The notes: a model not told the origin generated them from the letters alone. 64,000 nucleotides of DNA from Candidatus Manganitrophus sp. (GCA_028865235.1 CP114561.1:3182001-3246000), one strand, 5' to 3'. Counted from the stretch's first letter, positions 37,647 through 46,568 are shown. Translations and numbers: made by a program.

Positions 37647-38372
37647 ATGGCAAAAAAGGGTGAAGGTCGGCGGTATCCGGCCGATAAAAAGAAGGCTCCA
37701 AAGGCTAATTTCCTTTTTCCGCTGAGACTTCCGATAGTGCGATCCGAGCCCGACCCATTGGTCCGACGTCTCTGTAAAAGTATCGGTCGTTCGGTTCGAT
37801 CTCCGGCGTTCACCGCCGAAAACGGCGCGGTCGTCGGCCGCTTCGGCGGGCCGGAGCCCCAGGGAGGATTTCCTCCGATTGATGACGTGGCGGCGACGCT
37901 GCCGGCGCACCTGCGCGTCTCTTTTATCCTGCAGCAAATGGAAAATGAAATCGTCTCCGGAGGGGGTGTCGATATCCCCTGCTGGGCGCGATGGGAAACG
38001 CACAGTTCCGCCGCCACCGAAGAGTTTGAAGACGGGGGGCCGTTCAGCCTGCCGGCGCCGGGGCCCGGCGAAATATGGCCTATTCCGCACGCGAACGGGA
38101 TTTATGACGCATTGGTCGGGGACGGCTGCGGCAGCACGCCGGTTTTCCCGGTGGGGTTCCACAGCTCGGTCGGCGAGATGCCGGACATCCTGAGTCCCTA
38201 CGTTCTCATCGGCCAGTTCGACGCGGTGGACGATTCCACGCTGCAGCCGAACGGCTTCTGGACCTTTGCTTATACCATTCGCGCGAACGGGACCAACGGC
38301 GGGGTCTCGGATTTCAAGTTCAGGGGCATGGTCAGCGTCACCTGCACGAACATCGAGACCTTTTCTCCTTAA
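37647..38372 (+). CDS. Hypothetical protein, 241 aa
   Basis: Starts MAKKGEGRRYPADKKKAPKA after GAGGAGG at 37634-37640; no signal peptide. A basic N-terminal third is followed by an acidic, Gly/Pro-rich beta-strand region ending GMVSVTCTNIETFSP. Two cysteines are present (in IPCWARWETH and VTCTN), plus CGSTP. Codon use matches the neighbours and the frame is intact, so the gene is probably real, but no family is recognised. A GAAGCTCCCC hairpin follows 10 bases after the stop. Confidence 0.6.
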   Translation: MAKKGEGRRYPADKKKAPKANFLFPLRLPIVRSEPDPLVRRLCKSIGRSVRSPAFTAENGAVVGRFGGPEPQGGFPPIDDVAATLPAHLRVSFILQQMENEIVSGGGVDIPCWARWETHSSAATEEFEDGGPFSLPAPGPGEIWPIPHANGIYDALVGDGCGSTPVFPVGFHSSVGEMPDILSPYVLIGQFDAVDDSTLQPNGFWTFAYTIRANGTNGGVSDFKFRGMVSVTCTNIETFSP

Positions 38373-38381
38373 CTATGGAAC

Positions 38382-38411
38382 GAAGCTCCCCGTTTGCGAC
38401 GGGGGAGCTTC
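38382..38411 (+). terminator. Hairpin with GAAGCTCCCC / GGGGAGCTTC arms
   Basis: Arms GAAGCTCCCCGT and ACGGGGGAGCTTC around TTGCG, directly after the 37647 gene. The same arms flank the element at 28224-28256, so it may be a dispersed repeat doing duty as a transcript end. Confidence 0.6.
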
Positions 38412-38441
38412 CACCGCGGATTCAGAGGAAGGATGAGGGGA

Positions 38442-39155
38442 ATGTCACCGACTGCGAGACACATCCGAACCGCTTCTATCGCGGGATTCTTCTTGGCAAT
38501 CGCACTGCTCTTGACGGCCTGCGCCGCGCCGTTCGAGGCGATGATCCAAGACGACCTCCCTCCCGAGAGCCCGCGGGGCTATCTGGAGTTCTATTGTACC
38601 GAGTGTATCGCGGGGTGGGGGATCTTCCGGATCGAGAATGGCAAAGAGGTCCCTGTCGGCCAGCAGCCGTTGGGGGTGAGAATCGAGGCGTCGATCGAGA
38701 ACCCGGTGAGAATAAAACGGCTTCGGATCGCCCAGGAGCCGGGCGTCCATCTCTATTCGATTCGGTTGTTGCCGTATGCTTTTTTGGAGAACGACCATGC
38801 CGGGAGTATGCATATCCGTATCACCGAAAATGAGCTGACCCCCTACCGCATCGTTTTTACCAGGGAGACCAGTTTCACCTTTCGGTGGAAGGTCTGGGCC
38901 GGACCGGCCACCCCTCTGGTGGTCGATTCCGACTCCCTTCAAGCTTTGGCCTCGGGTCTCAACGATTCGGCGTGGGACAGCCGGTGGTATGCGGTGCAGG
39001 CGCTGGGACGTTATCAAGGGAGTCTTTCGCCGTCGATCCTGGCCCGCCTCGAAGAACTTTCGAGCGATGACGCCTATCGCCATTGTCGCAAAACAGCGAC
39101 AACGACCGAATGTGACGAGCTCCGCAAAGAGGCCGCTCAAGCGGTTAAAAATTGA
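38442..39155 (+). CDS. Hypothetical lipoprotein
   Basis: About 237 residues. Signal peptide IASIAG-like with lipobox LLLTAC, so the mature N-terminus is a lipidated Cys. The body has a CTECIAGWGIFRIENGKEV segment, beta strands, and a C-terminal helical part with HEAT-like character (DSRWYAVQALGRYQGSLSPS). Start at 38442 chosen because AGGAAGG lies about nine bases upstream; an ATG at 38433 sits directly on that sequence. Codon use is typical of the window. No family recognised. Confidence 0.62.
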   Translation: MSPTARHIRTASIAGFFLAIALLLTACAAPFEAMIQDDLPPESPRGYLEFYCTECIAGWGIFRIENGKEVPVGQQPLGVRIEASIENPVRIKRLRIAQEPGVHLYSIRLLPYAFLENDHAGSMHIRITENELTPYRIVFTRETSFTFRWKVWAGPATPLVVDSDSLQALASGLNDSAWDSRWYAVQALGRYQGSLSPSILARLEELSSDDAYRHCRKTATTTECDELRKEAAQAVKN

Positions 39156-39202
39156 AAGCAGCCCAGCCCAAGAGGCGTAACTCCTCTCTGAAATTGAGCC
39201 AT

Positions 39203-39232
39203 TGACATTAATTGGCGATCTGGACTATACCA
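39203..39232 (+). promoter_or_regulatory. Sigma-70-type promoter for VOC-oxygenase-cupin genes
   Basis: -35 TTGACA (39203-39208), 18-base spacer, -10 TATACC (39227-39232) preceded by CTGGAC, the same context as promoters at 51082 and 63258. Confidence 0.55.
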
Positions 39233-39305
39233 GGGGGACTAACCGTAAGAAGGGTCTCTGCTTCCAAATAAGTGATGCCTACTTGTGAATGAGTGAGGCT
39301 AGAAG

Positions 39306-39728
39306 ATGAAGCCACGGATCAAGATCATCACGTTGGCCGTCCGCGATTTGGAGAAGTCGATGGCCTTCTACCGGGACGGGATGGGGTTGAAGACGGAAGG
39401 AATCATCGGCACCGAATTTGAGGATGGCGCGGTGGTTTTCTTTGAAATGAATGATGATCTGATCTTGGCGCTCTGGCCGAAGACGTCGTTGGCGAAGGAC
39501 GCCAAGATTCCGGTCACCCCGGCCAGCCCCTCCGAATTCTCCATCGGCCACAACGTCCACTCCAAAGAAGAGGTCGACGCAGTGGTCCGGCAGGCGGAGC
39601 GGGCGGGCGCCACCATCACCGACCCGCCGCATGACCGCTTTTGGGGAGGTTATGCCGGATACTTTCAAGATTTGGACGGGCACCTGTGGGAAATCGCTTG
39701 GAATCCCCAGTGGGTTGTCAAAGAGTGA
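39306..39728 (+). CDS. VOC-superfamily (glyoxalase-like) protein
   Basis: 140 residues with the paired beta-alpha-beta-beta-beta modules: IKIITLAVRDLEKSMAFYRD, GMGLKTEG, and in the second half GGYAGYFQDLDGHLWEIAWN with the metal-site Glu in the usual place. The family includes glyoxalase I, fosfomycin-resistance proteins and extradiol dioxygenases; the substrate is unknown. First of three plus-strand genes, followed after six bases by a 2OG-Fe(II) oxygenase. Confidence 0.85.
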   Translation: MKPRIKIITLAVRDLEKSMAFYRDGMGLKTEGIIGTEFEDGAVVFFEMNDDLILALWPKTSLAKDAKIPVTPASPSEFSIGHNVHSKEEVDAVVRQAERAGATITDPPHDRFWGGYAGYFQDLDGHLWEIAWNPQWVVKE

Positions 39729-39734
39729 GGTTGG

Positions 39735-40715
39735 ATGGAAATTCCTGTCGTCGATATCGCCGGGTTGGTTTCCGGAACGGAAGCGCGTCATGCTGTCGCG
39801 GAGAAAATCGGCCGGGCGTGCCGCGACTTCGGCTTCTTTTACATCGTCGGTCATGGGGTAGACGAACCCCTGCAGCAGCGGCTGGAAGCGGTCAGCCGGC
39901 AGTTCTTTTCGCAGGATCTTAAGACAAAGCTTGCAATCGGCATGGCGCGGGGAGGCCGGGCCTGGCGGGGATACTTCCCCGTCGGCGGAGAGCTGACCTC
40001 CGGCCGGCCTGATCTCAAGGAGGGGATTTACTTGGGGGCGGAGCTTCCGGAGGACCATCCCCTGGTAAAGGCGGGCACTCCGCTGCACGGCCCCAACCTC
40101 TTTCCGTCCGGGTGGCCGGAATTTAAAGAGACCGTTCTCGACTATATGGCCGCCATGACGCGGGTTGGACATGCGTTGATGGCCGGCCTCTCCCTCAGCC
40201 TCGGTCTGGAGGAGTCGTATTTTGCCGACCGTTATACGGCCGATCCGCTGGTCTTGTTCCGCATCTTCAACTATCCCGCCCCTTCAGGCAGCCCTGAGGA
40301 ATCCGGCTACGGGGTCGGCGAGCATACCGACTATGGATTGCTGACGATCCTCAAGCAAGATCTGTCGGGCGGCTTGCAGGTCAAAATCAATTCTCAATGG
40401 ATCGACGCCCCGCCGATCCCCAATGTTTTTGTCTGCAATATCGGAGACATGCTCGACCGCCTGACGGCGGGGCGCTATTTGTCTACCCCGCATCGGGTGT
40501 GGAATCCGGCGGGACGAGACCGTTTGTCTTTTCCGTTCTTTTTCGACCCCAATTTTAATGCCGAAGTGAAGCCGATCGAAACGGGTGTGGTGAATGATAA
40601 TAAAGAAGCGCGTTGGGACCGCGCCAGCGTTCACGCGTTTCGCGGCACCTATGGGGATTATCTCTTGAGCAAGGTGTCGAAGGTCTTTCCGGAGCTGCGC
40701 CGGAAGGTGCTTTAA
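39735..40715 (+). CDS. Isopenicillin-N-synthase-like 2-oxoglutarate/Fe(II) oxygenase
   Basis: 326 residues. N-terminal non-haem dioxygenase domain (IPVVDIAGLVSGTEARHAVA, then RDFGFFYIVGHGVDEPLQQR) and the catalytic jelly roll with the Fe ligands in VGEHTDYGLLTILKQD (HxD) and the distal His in LSTPHRVWNPAGRDRLSFPF, which also has the RxS motif that binds 2-oxoglutarate. It couples 2-oxoglutarate or substrate oxidation to O2 activation; substrate unknown. It sits between a VOC protein and a cupin in a probable operon. Confidence 0.9.
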   Translation: MEIPVVDIAGLVSGTEARHAVAEKIGRACRDFGFFYIVGHGVDEPLQQRLEAVSRQFFSQDLKTKLAIGMARGGRAWRGYFPVGGELTSGRPDLKEGIYLGAELPEDHPLVKAGTPLHGPNLFPSGWPEFKETVLDYMAAMTRVGHALMAGLSLSLGLEESYFADRYTADPLVLFRIFNYPAPSGSPEESGYGVGEHTDYGLLTILKQDLSGGLQVKINSQWIDAPPIPNVFVCNIGDMLDRLTAGRYLSTPHRVWNPAGRDRLSFPFFFDPNFNAEVKPIETGVVNDNKEARWDRASVHAFRGTYGDYLLSKVSKVFPELRRKVL

Positions 40716-40735
40716 CGTTCACTTGGTGAGAAAAG

Positions 40736-41224
40736 ATGCGTAAGGTGAATCTGAAAGATATTCCTGATGAGACCTGGTCGTCGCCCAAAGGGAAGTTCGG
40801 CGGGGCAAGCAAGGAGATCTCTATCGCGTTGGGGCGCAAGCCATCATCTACGGACCTGAAGGACCGGCATCCCTTCGATGTGGAGTTGTGCCGCCTTCCT
40901 CCGGGAAAGATCCACTCCCCCTATCACTCGCACAGCGCGCAGTGGGAGTTTCATCATGTGATCTCCGGCGCGGGGCTGGTCCGACACCAGGAGGGGACGA
41001 CTCCCATTGGACCGGGCGATGCATTTCTCTTCGAGCCGGGCCAGCCGCATCAGCTGATCAATAACGGTGCTGAGGATCTGGTTCTTTATGTGGTGGCGGA
41101 TAATCCGATTGGGGAGTCGGCCCATTATCCGGACAGCAAGAAGTGGCTTGTGCGCTCACCCGAGCGTAGGGTAATTCGGCCGGATGGGCCTGAGGAGTTG
41201 GATTATTACAGTGGGGAAGAATAA
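40736..41224 (+). CDS. Cupin-domain protein
   Basis: 162 residues. The core has the cupin signature HSPYHSHSAQWEFHHVISGAG (metal-binding His and Glu) and the second motif PGDAFLFEPGQPHQLINNG. It is likely a metal-binding small-molecule enzyme or sensor, but the ligand is unknown. It begins 20 bases after the 2OG oxygenase gene and ends the group. A degenerate GTAGGGGC repeat follows. Confidence 0.85.
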   Translation: MRKVNLKDIPDETWSSPKGKFGGASKEISIALGRKPSSTDLKDRHPFDVELCRLPPGKIHSPYHSHSAQWEFHHVISGAGLVRHQEGTTPIGPGDAFLFEPGQPHQLINNGAEDLVLYVVADNPIGESAHYPDSKKWLVRSPERRVIRPDGPEELDYYSGEE

Positions 41225-41250
41225 GTTTCTAGATCTCGGAGTTTAGCTTT

Positions 41251-41280
41251 GTAGGGGCAGGCCCTCGTGTCTGTCCTGTC
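41251..41280. repeat. Degenerate GTAGGGGCAGG element
   Basis: GTAGGGGCAGGCCCTCGTGT followed by CTGTCCTGTC. It resembles one arm of the GTAGGGGCG palindromes, with a decayed second arm. Confidence 0.45.
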
Positions 41281-41361
41281 TTCATCCAGACTCAATCAAT
41301 GCGGGCGGCCACAAGAAATAAATCTGTCCCTTTCCGTCCTAGAGGTTAACTTAAAACACAT

Positions 41362-41778
41362 ATGATTTCCGATTCAACAATTATTAAGACGCTCCAACAA
41401 GATTGGCAAGGGGTCCACCACATGGTAACTAGGATAGACGTCCTAGTGAAGGCGTCTTTTGCCCAAGGCGCATCAGCCATAGCACGTCTGGCAGATATCC
41501 CGCATAATTTGCCTTTCCTACTCGCTTGCGGCGTATTCAATGATGCTCTTATATACATACGTGACGCAGGACATTTCAGTAGTAAGCAGCGGACCTTGGG
41601 TGCGCTCGTCAAAGACGGCGAGAAATCTCTTAAATGGCTTGACTACGTTCTCATTGAGGAGATTGTAAAGAAACGTAATGATCTTGCACATCGAGCTGTG
41701 ATCATCCCGCGCGGTGATTGCCAGCGTTATATAATAGCTCTCGAAGCACAACTTAAAGCTTGGAAAGTGCTTCCTTAA
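41362..41778 (+). CDS. HEPN-like hypothetical protein
   Basis: 138 residues, mostly helical, in a stretch noticeably poorer in GC than its surroundings. Near residues 104-110 it has VKKRNDLAHRAVI, where RNDLAH matches the Rx4-6H motif of HEPN nucleases, and the preceding helix (LIYIRDAGHFSSKQRTLGAL) fits a HEPN-like bundle. HEPN proteins are often toxins or RNases paired with a nucleotidyltransferase; no such partner is present. The assignment is by motif only. No ribosome-binding site is obvious at the ATG. Confidence 0.5.
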   Translation: MISDSTIIKTLQQDWQGVHHMVTRIDVLVKASFAQGASAIARLADIPHNLPFLLACGVFNDALIYIRDAGHFSSKQRTLGALVKDGEKSLKWLDYVLIEEIVKKRNDLAHRAVIIPRGDCQRYIIALEAQLKAWKVLP

Positions 41779-41961
41779 ATATCAAATGTGTTGGGTAAGT
41801 TGAGAGATTTCTTAGAGATGCAGGATTTACCCCGACTTCAACTCCCCCCGTTTTGTAGATCCTTAAAAAATTGATGTCTTAGCTAACCCGATTGTCGATT
41901 TTTGTTTCCTCCGACGACTATTGAATGTTCATAGACGATACGTCACAATTTGGAGCAAGCC

Positions 41962-42327
41962 ATGAAATATATCTGTCTCATTTATTTCGATGAAAAGAAG
42001 CTGGAAGCAATGTCCAAAAGCGAATTGGACGCCTTTATGGAGGAGTGCCTGGCCTGCGATGTGCAACTCAAGAAGAGCGGGCACGCCATTGCCTGCCAAC
42101 TCCTCGAACCGATTCAGACCGCCACCACCGTCCGGGTCCGAAAGGGAAAGATGTCGATCATGGATGGCCCCTTCGCCGAAACAAAGGAACAGCTCGGCGG
42201 GTTCGTCCTCATCAATGCCCGGGACCTGAACGAGGCGATCCAGGTCGCCTCGAAAATTCCGCCGGCGCGCCTCGGGAGCGTCGAAGTACGGCCGATCAGC
42301 GAATATCAGATTGAGGGAAGTGAATGA
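41962..42327 (+). CDS. YCII-related (DGPF-domain) protein
   Basis: 121 residues, DGPF/YCII family. The start MKYICLIYFDEKKLEAMSKS follows GGAG, with the hallmark [20 protein letters not shown] at about residues 65-85 and a C-terminal ARLGSVEVRPIS strand. The fold is a ferredoxin-like dimer; enzymatic function is unproven in the family. It is the first of four DGPF genes that run to an ECF42-type sigma factor at 49756, and such proteins are the characteristic partners of ECF42 sigma factors. Confidence 0.85.
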   Translation: MKYICLIYFDEKKLEAMSKSELDAFMEECLACDVQLKKSGHAIACQLLEPIQTATTVRVRKGKMSIMDGPFAETKEQLGGFVLINARDLNEAIQVASKIPPARLGSVEVRPISEYQIEGSE

Positions 42328-42638
42328 TCTTTGTACTAGACAGCGGGCGGCCCTCCTATGTATTTTAGCCGTATCGTTAAAATCACTGGGGGATTAATAC
42401 CACTTGCACTTGATCGGCCCAGTCTTCCTTTTGTTGCAATCACCGACCGGTTTGACCGGGGCGGGCTGGAGCGAATCGTTCGATAAACTCGCGGAAAGCT
42501 TGAAATAACTTAGAAGGGGAAAAATTGTCGATTTTGGTCCCGCCCAACGACTAGATAATGAATCATGAAGCGGTGGCTACTTCCGGCCGGAACCATCCAA
42601 AAGCCGGGTTCAAACTCTAACCCAGAAGGAGAATGAAG
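42328..42638. other. Intergenic region
   Basis: About 310 bases between two DGPF genes. No convincing coding frame, hairpin or promoter was seen. Confidence 0.4.
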
Positions 42639-43067
42639 ATGCGATACATGATCATCGTCAAGGCGAGCAAAGAGTCGGAAGCAGGCGTGATGCCGGAGGA
42701 GAAGCTCATCGCCGAGATGGCGACCTACCACGAGGAGCTGGCGAAGGCCGGCGTCCTGGTCGACGGCGCCGGCTTGCAGGCAAGCGCGAAGGGGTTCAAA
42801 ATTAAATATTCCGGAAACAAACGGACCGTGGTCGACGGCCCCTTTACCGAGACGAAGGAGATGATCGCCGGCTACACGATCATCAATGTAAAGTCGAGGG
42901 AAGAGGCGGTCGAATGGGCCAAGCGATTTCCCAACCCGCACGGCGAAGGGGCGGAGACGGAGATCGAGGTTCGCCGTTTCTTCGAGCTGGACGACTTCGC
43001 TCCGAGCGAGGCGGTGGATCGCCATCGCGAAATTTGGAAAGAGGAGAATCTCTCCAAGAATAAGTAA
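42639..43067 (+). CDS. YCII-related (DGPF-domain) protein
   Basis: 142 residues. Core MRYMIIVKASKESEAGVMPE, a middle segment and [20 protein letters not shown], then a longer C-terminal tail (EIEVRRFFELDDF, RHREIWKEENLSKNK) than the other three DGPF proteins. The ATG at 42639 is favoured because AGAAGGAG lies at proper distance; an ATG two codons earlier is too close. Intact frame. Confidence 0.85.
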   Translation: MRYMIIVKASKESEAGVMPEEKLIAEMATYHEELAKAGVLVDGAGLQASAKGFKIKYSGNKRTVVDGPFTETKEMIAGYTIINVKSREEAVEWAKRFPNPHGEGAETEIEVRRFFELDDFAPSEAVDRHREIWKEENLSKNK

Positions 43068-43102
43068 CTGATCAAATGGATGAGGCCTCGAAAGGAGAGA
43101 AG

Positions 43103-43525
43103 ATGGCGACGAAAATTTTCGTGAACCTACCGGTCAAGGATCTCAAGAAGTCGATCGAATTTTTTACCCGGCTCGGCTTCACCTTCAACCCCCAATTCAC
43201 CGACGAGACGGCCACCTGCATGATCGTGAGCGAGGAGAACTTCGTGATGCTCTTGACCGAAGAGAAGTTTAAAGCATTTACGCCGAAACCGGTTTGCGAT
43301 GCCACCAAAAGCACCGAGGTGCTCCTCGCCTTATCATTGGAGAGCCGCGCGAAGGTCGATGAAATCGTCCGCAAGGCGGTCGCCGCGGGGGGAACGACTT
43401 ACAAGGAGCCGCAAGACCACGGCTTTATGTACGCGCATGGGTTTCAAGATCTGGACGGCCACATCTGGGAGCCGTTCTTCATGGAGCCGAGCGCGATCAA
43501 CCAGGCGAACGAGGGATCGAGATGA
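43103..43525 (+). CDS. VOC-superfamily (glyoxalase-like) protein
   Basis: 140 residues from the ATG at 43103 after AAAGGAGAG. VOC modules KIFVNLPVKDLKKSIEFFTR and GFTFNPQFTDETATCMIVSE, and in the second half YKEPQDHGFMYAHGFQDLDG followed by HIWEPFFMEP with the metal-ligand Glu. Its stop overlaps the next DGPF gene by four bases (ATGA), implying coupling. A homologous VOC protein lies at 43920. Confidence 0.85.
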   Translation: MATKIFVNLPVKDLKKSIEFFTRLGFTFNPQFTDETATCMIVSEENFVMLLTEEKFKAFTPKPVCDATKSTEVLLALSLESRAKVDEIVRKAVAAGGTTYKEPQDHGFMYAHGFQDLDGHIWEPFFMEPSAINQANEGSR

Positions 43526-43878
43526 AATACATGTTGCTGATTTACCTTGAGGAAAAAACGTTGAGCGAGACCGAGCGGGAGGCGTGTTACAAGGAATCGA
43601 CGCAGCTCGCGCACGATTTGAAATCGAACGGGCAATATCTGTCCGCCAATCCGTTGCATCCGGTTTCAATGGCGACCAACGTCCGGGTCCGCAACGGAAA
43701 ACGTCTGGTGACCGATGGGCCGTTCGCCGAAACGCGCGAACAGCTCGGCGGCTATTTCCTCGTCGACGCGAAAGATCTCGACGAGGCGATCGGCATCGCC
43801 GAGCGGATTCCGATGGCGCGCAAGGGGACGGTCGAGGTCCGGCCGGTGATTGAGATGCCGGGCCTGCCGACGGAATAA
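43522..43878 (+). CDS. YCII-related (DGPF-domain) protein
   Basis: 118 residues, MKYMLLIYLEEKTLSETERE, with LVTDGPFAETREQLGGYFLV and a C-terminal GTVEVRPVIEMPGLPTE. Starts inside the preceding VOC stop (ATGA), so the two are translationally coupled. Intact frame. Confidence 0.85.
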   Translation: MKYMLLIYLEEKTLSETEREACYKESTQLAHDLKSNGQYLSANPLHPVSMATNVRVRNGKRLVTDGPFAETREQLGGYFLVDAKDLDEAIGIAERIPMARKGTVEVRPVIEMPGLPTE

Positions 43879-43919
43879 CGTCTGTAACCGATTCGATGAA
43901 GGATGAAGGAGGTAGAGAA

Positions 43920-44303
43920 ATGGCGAAGAATAAAGTGGTGTTTTTCGAGATCCCCGCTTCGGATTTTAAGAAGGCCAAAGCGTTTTATGAAAAGGTCTTC
44001 GACTGGAACGTCGAGCTCTGGGGGGACGAGGGGGCGATGGCCTACACGACGCCGGTCGATCAAGAGCACAACCCGACCGAGCCGGGCGGGATCAACGGCG
44101 GGTTCTATCAACGCAAATCCAAAACCGACCAGCCGTCGTTCGGCGTGGAGACCGGCTCGATCGATGAGACGCTGAAGGCGATCGAGAAGGCGGGAGGGAA
44201 GGTCGTTACGCCGAAACACGCCACCGGAGAGTGGGGTTTTATGGCCGATTTCGCCGATCCGGAGGGGAACGTCATGACCCTTTGGGAAAAGGCGAAGAAA
44301 TAA
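43920..44303 (+). CDS. VOC-superfamily protein, CFP-30-like
   Basis: 127 residues from the ATG at 43920, preceded by AAGGAGG. KVVFFEIPASDFKKAKAFYE, then FDWNVELWGDEGAMAYTTPV, GGINGGFYQRKSKTDQPSFG and a C-terminal GFMADFADPEGNVMTLWEK, the two-module VOC pattern. Similar proteins are often described as hydroxylase-like. Function unknown. Intact frame. Confidence 0.82.
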   Translation: MAKNKVVFFEIPASDFKKAKAFYEKVFDWNVELWGDEGAMAYTTPVDQEHNPTEPGGINGGFYQRKSKTDQPSFGVETGSIDETLKAIEKAGGKVVTPKHATGEWGFMADFADPEGNVMTLWEKAKK

Positions 44304-44425
44304 ATCGGCCACTGGCGCGCTGAACTTTGGAAAGACGCAAATAAGCGGCCTCCCTCTGCGGATGAAGATGCTCCGGGTTGAAACGGATAAGGGGTCGTTC
44401 ATTTTTAAACGAAGGAGAAACGCAT

Positions 44426-44782
44426 ATGGCGAAGTATGTCGACGGTTTTGTCATACCCATCCCGAAGAAAAACCTGCAAGCTTACCGCCGGATGGCGCAG
44501 AAGGCGGGGAAGATCTGGCGGGAGTACGGCGCTCTGGAATACCGGGAATGCGCCGGAGACGACCTGAAGGTGCCGATGGGGGTGCCGTTCACCCGTCTGG
44601 TAAAACTCAAGCCGGGTGAGACGGTGGTCTTCGCGTGGATCGTTTACAAATCGCGCGCGCATCGCAACAGCGTCAACGCCAAGGTGATGAAAGACCCGCG
44701 CCTGCATATGGACCCGAAGGCGATGCCTTTCGATGTCAAGCGGATGTCCTACGGCGGGTTCAAGGCCTTGGTCGATCTCTGA
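44426..44782 (+). CDS. DUF1428-family protein
   Basis: 118 residues: MAKYVDGFVIPIPKKNLQAY, RMAQKAGKIWREYGALEYRE, VVFAWIVYKSRAHRNSVNAK and KRMSYGGFKALVDL. This matches the DUF1428 family, a ferredoxin-like fold related to DGPF and antibiotic-monooxygenase-type proteins. The ATG at 44426 follows GAAGGAG. DUF1428 genes frequently sit beside DGPF and ECF42 genes. Confidence 0.82.
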   Translation: MAKYVDGFVIPIPKKNLQAYRRMAQKAGKIWREYGALEYRECAGDDLKVPMGVPFTRLVKLKPGETVVFAWIVYKSRAHRNSVNAKVMKDPRLHMDPKAMPFDVKRMSYGGFKALVDL

Positions 44783-44898
44783 GGCGGCATGGGGTAAATT
44801 TCCTAAAATGATTTCAATTGCCGATTTCTAACATCGCGGAACAATGGTAGAATCTAGAAACCATTTTCACGAACAGATGGAACGAAACGGGAGGAACG

Positions 44899-45303
44899 AT
44901 GAAATACATCTGTCTTGGATACCTAGATGAGACAAGGTGGAAAACAATGACCGAAAGCGAGAGGGACGCCCTAATGGACGCGTGCTTCGCCTACGATAAC
45001 CTGCTGCGGGAAAACGGTCACTTTGCCGGTGGAGAGGCGCTCCAAGACACCCGCAACGCTGCCACGCTGCGGTGGCGGAACGGCAAGGTATCGGTCACCG
45101 ATGGTCCCTTCACGGAGACCAAGGAGCAGTTGGGGGGGATCTTGATTCTCGAAGCCAAGGACCTGAACCACGCCATCCAGTTGATGTCGAAGCACCCCGG
45201 CGTGAAGGCGGGGCCCTTCGAGATCCGCCCGGCGGCGGACTTGAGCGAAATGATCCGCGAAAGCGAGAAGCGGCGTGGAACAAGCAAAGGAGAAGATGGA
45301 TGA
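44899..45303 (+). CDS. YCII-related (DGPF-domain) protein
   Basis: 134 residues, fourth DGPF protein of the cluster: [40 protein letters not shown], then [18 protein letters not shown] and a charged tail. ATG at 44899 after GGGAGG; the stop overlaps the next start (ATGA) of the RND membrane-fusion gene, which ties the pump to the DGPF operon. Confidence 0.87.
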   Translation: MKYICLGYLDETRWKTMTESERDALMDACFAYDNLLRENGHFAGGEALQDTRNAATLRWRNGKVSVTDGPFTETKEQLGGILILEAKDLNHAIQLMSKHPGVKAGPFEIRPAADLSEMIRESEKRRGTSKGEDG

Positions 45304-46463
45304 AGGATACAAATAACTTCCAGGGAGCAAATGGTGACCGGGAGGGCGGCATGAAGAGATTTGCCTGGTTCATCCTCGGCGTGATCATCGTTCTGCCGAT
45401 TGCCGGCGGGCTGATCGGCATTAAGGTGCTCCAGTTCAAGGCGATGGGAGACGCCGCCGCCCAAATGGTCATGCCGCCGGAACGGGTGAATGTCGCCGAG
45501 GTGCGCGAAGAGCCGTGGCAGCCGCGCATCTCCTCCGTCGGAACGGTCAATGCCGTTCAGGGAACGGTGGTCCGGGCCGAAGCCGAGGGGATCGTGCGGG
45601 AGATCGCGTTCGAGGCAGGGGGCGTGGTGAAGGCCGGCGATCTGCTGGCGAAACTCGACGTCGACATCGAGCAATCACAGTTGCGCGCGGCCGAAGCGGC
45701 CGCCGAATTGGCGCGCCTCTCCTTTAAACGGGCCAAAGAGCTCATGGAAAGCGAAGGGATCTCCCAGGCCCAGTATGATACGGCCGCCAGCAACCTAAAA
45801 CAAGCCGACGCCCAGTTGGACAACATCCGGGCGGTCATCGCCAAGAAAACGGTGCGCGCCCCCTTCTCCGGAAAGCTCGGCATCCGGCAGATCAGCGTCG
45901 GCCAGCTTCTCCAAAGAGGGAGCCCGGTGGTGTCGCTTCACTCCCTCGATCCGGTTTACGTCGAGTTCTCGCTGCCGCAGCAGCAATTGGGTGACCTGGC
46001 CGAAGGGCTGAAAGTCGCCGTGTCGTCCGACGCCTTCCCGAAGCAATCGTTCGAGGGGAAGATCACGGCGGTGAATCCCGACATCGATCCCGCGACGAGA
46101 AGCGTCCGCGTCCAGGCGACATTGGCCAACCCCGGCGGACGGCTGCGGCCCGGCATGTTCGTCTCGGTCGAGATGATTCTCGAGCGGTCGGAAAAAGTGT
46201 TGCTCATCCCGGCGACCGCGGTGATTCACGCCCCCTTCGGCGACTCTGTTTTTGTCATTGAAGAGGGGCCGGCCGGTCCGGGCGGAGCGAAACCGCTCGT
46301 GGTCCGGCAGCAGTTTGTCCGCCTGGGGGCGCGACAGGGGGACTTTGTCGTCGTGACCGAAGGGCTCAAGATCGGCGAGAGGGTCGTTTCTACCGGCGTC
46401 TTCAAACTCCGGCCGGGAATGGCGGTGGTCATCGACAACACCCTGGCCCCCCCTTTACATTAA
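45300..46463 (+). CDS. RND efflux membrane-fusion protein
   Basis: 387 residues, periplasmic adaptor of a tripartite efflux pump. N-terminal membrane anchor [20 protein letters not shown], lipoyl/barrel-sandwich ([20 protein letters not shown] and [20 protein letters not shown]), a coiled-coil hairpin (about residues 120-180), beta-barrel ([20 protein letters not shown]) and membrane-proximal domain. ATG at 45300 overlaps the DGPF stop. The RND pump gene follows after an inverted repeat. Confidence 0.93.
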   Translation: MKDTNNFQGANGDREGGMKRFAWFILGVIIVLPIAGGLIGIKVLQFKAMGDAAAQMVMPPERVNVAEVREEPWQPRISSVGTVNAVQGTVVRAEAEGIVREIAFEAGGVVKAGDLLAKLDVDIEQSQLRAAEAAAELARLSFKRAKELMESEGISQAQYDTAASNLKQADAQLDNIRAVIAKKTVRAPFSGKLGIRQISVGQLLQRGSPVVSLHSLDPVYVEFSLPQQQLGDLAEGLKVAVSSDAFPKQSFEGKITAVNPDIDPATRSVRVQATLANPGGRLRPGMFVSVEMILERSEKVLLIPATAVIHAPFGDSVFVIEEGPAGPGGAKPLVVRQQFVRLGARQGDFVVVTEGLKIGERVVSTGVFKLRPGMAVVIDNTLAPPLH

Positions 46464-46493
46464 CGCCGAAGCCCGGCAACAGCTAAGAAAACA

Positions 46494-46568
46494 GGGGCCG
46501 GGTGTCAGGGGTCGGGGAGAAGAATTTTTAAATAAAATCTTTTAACCGGCCCCCGGCACCCGACACCG
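46494..46568. repeat. GGGGCCGGGTGTC / GGCACCCGACACCG inverted repeat
   Basis: Arms GGGGCCGGGTGTCAGGGGTC and GGCCCCCGGCACCCGACACC face each other around an AT-rich centre, between the membrane-fusion and RND pump genes. Resembles the inverted repeats at 12266 and 26886 in design. Confidence 0.75.
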
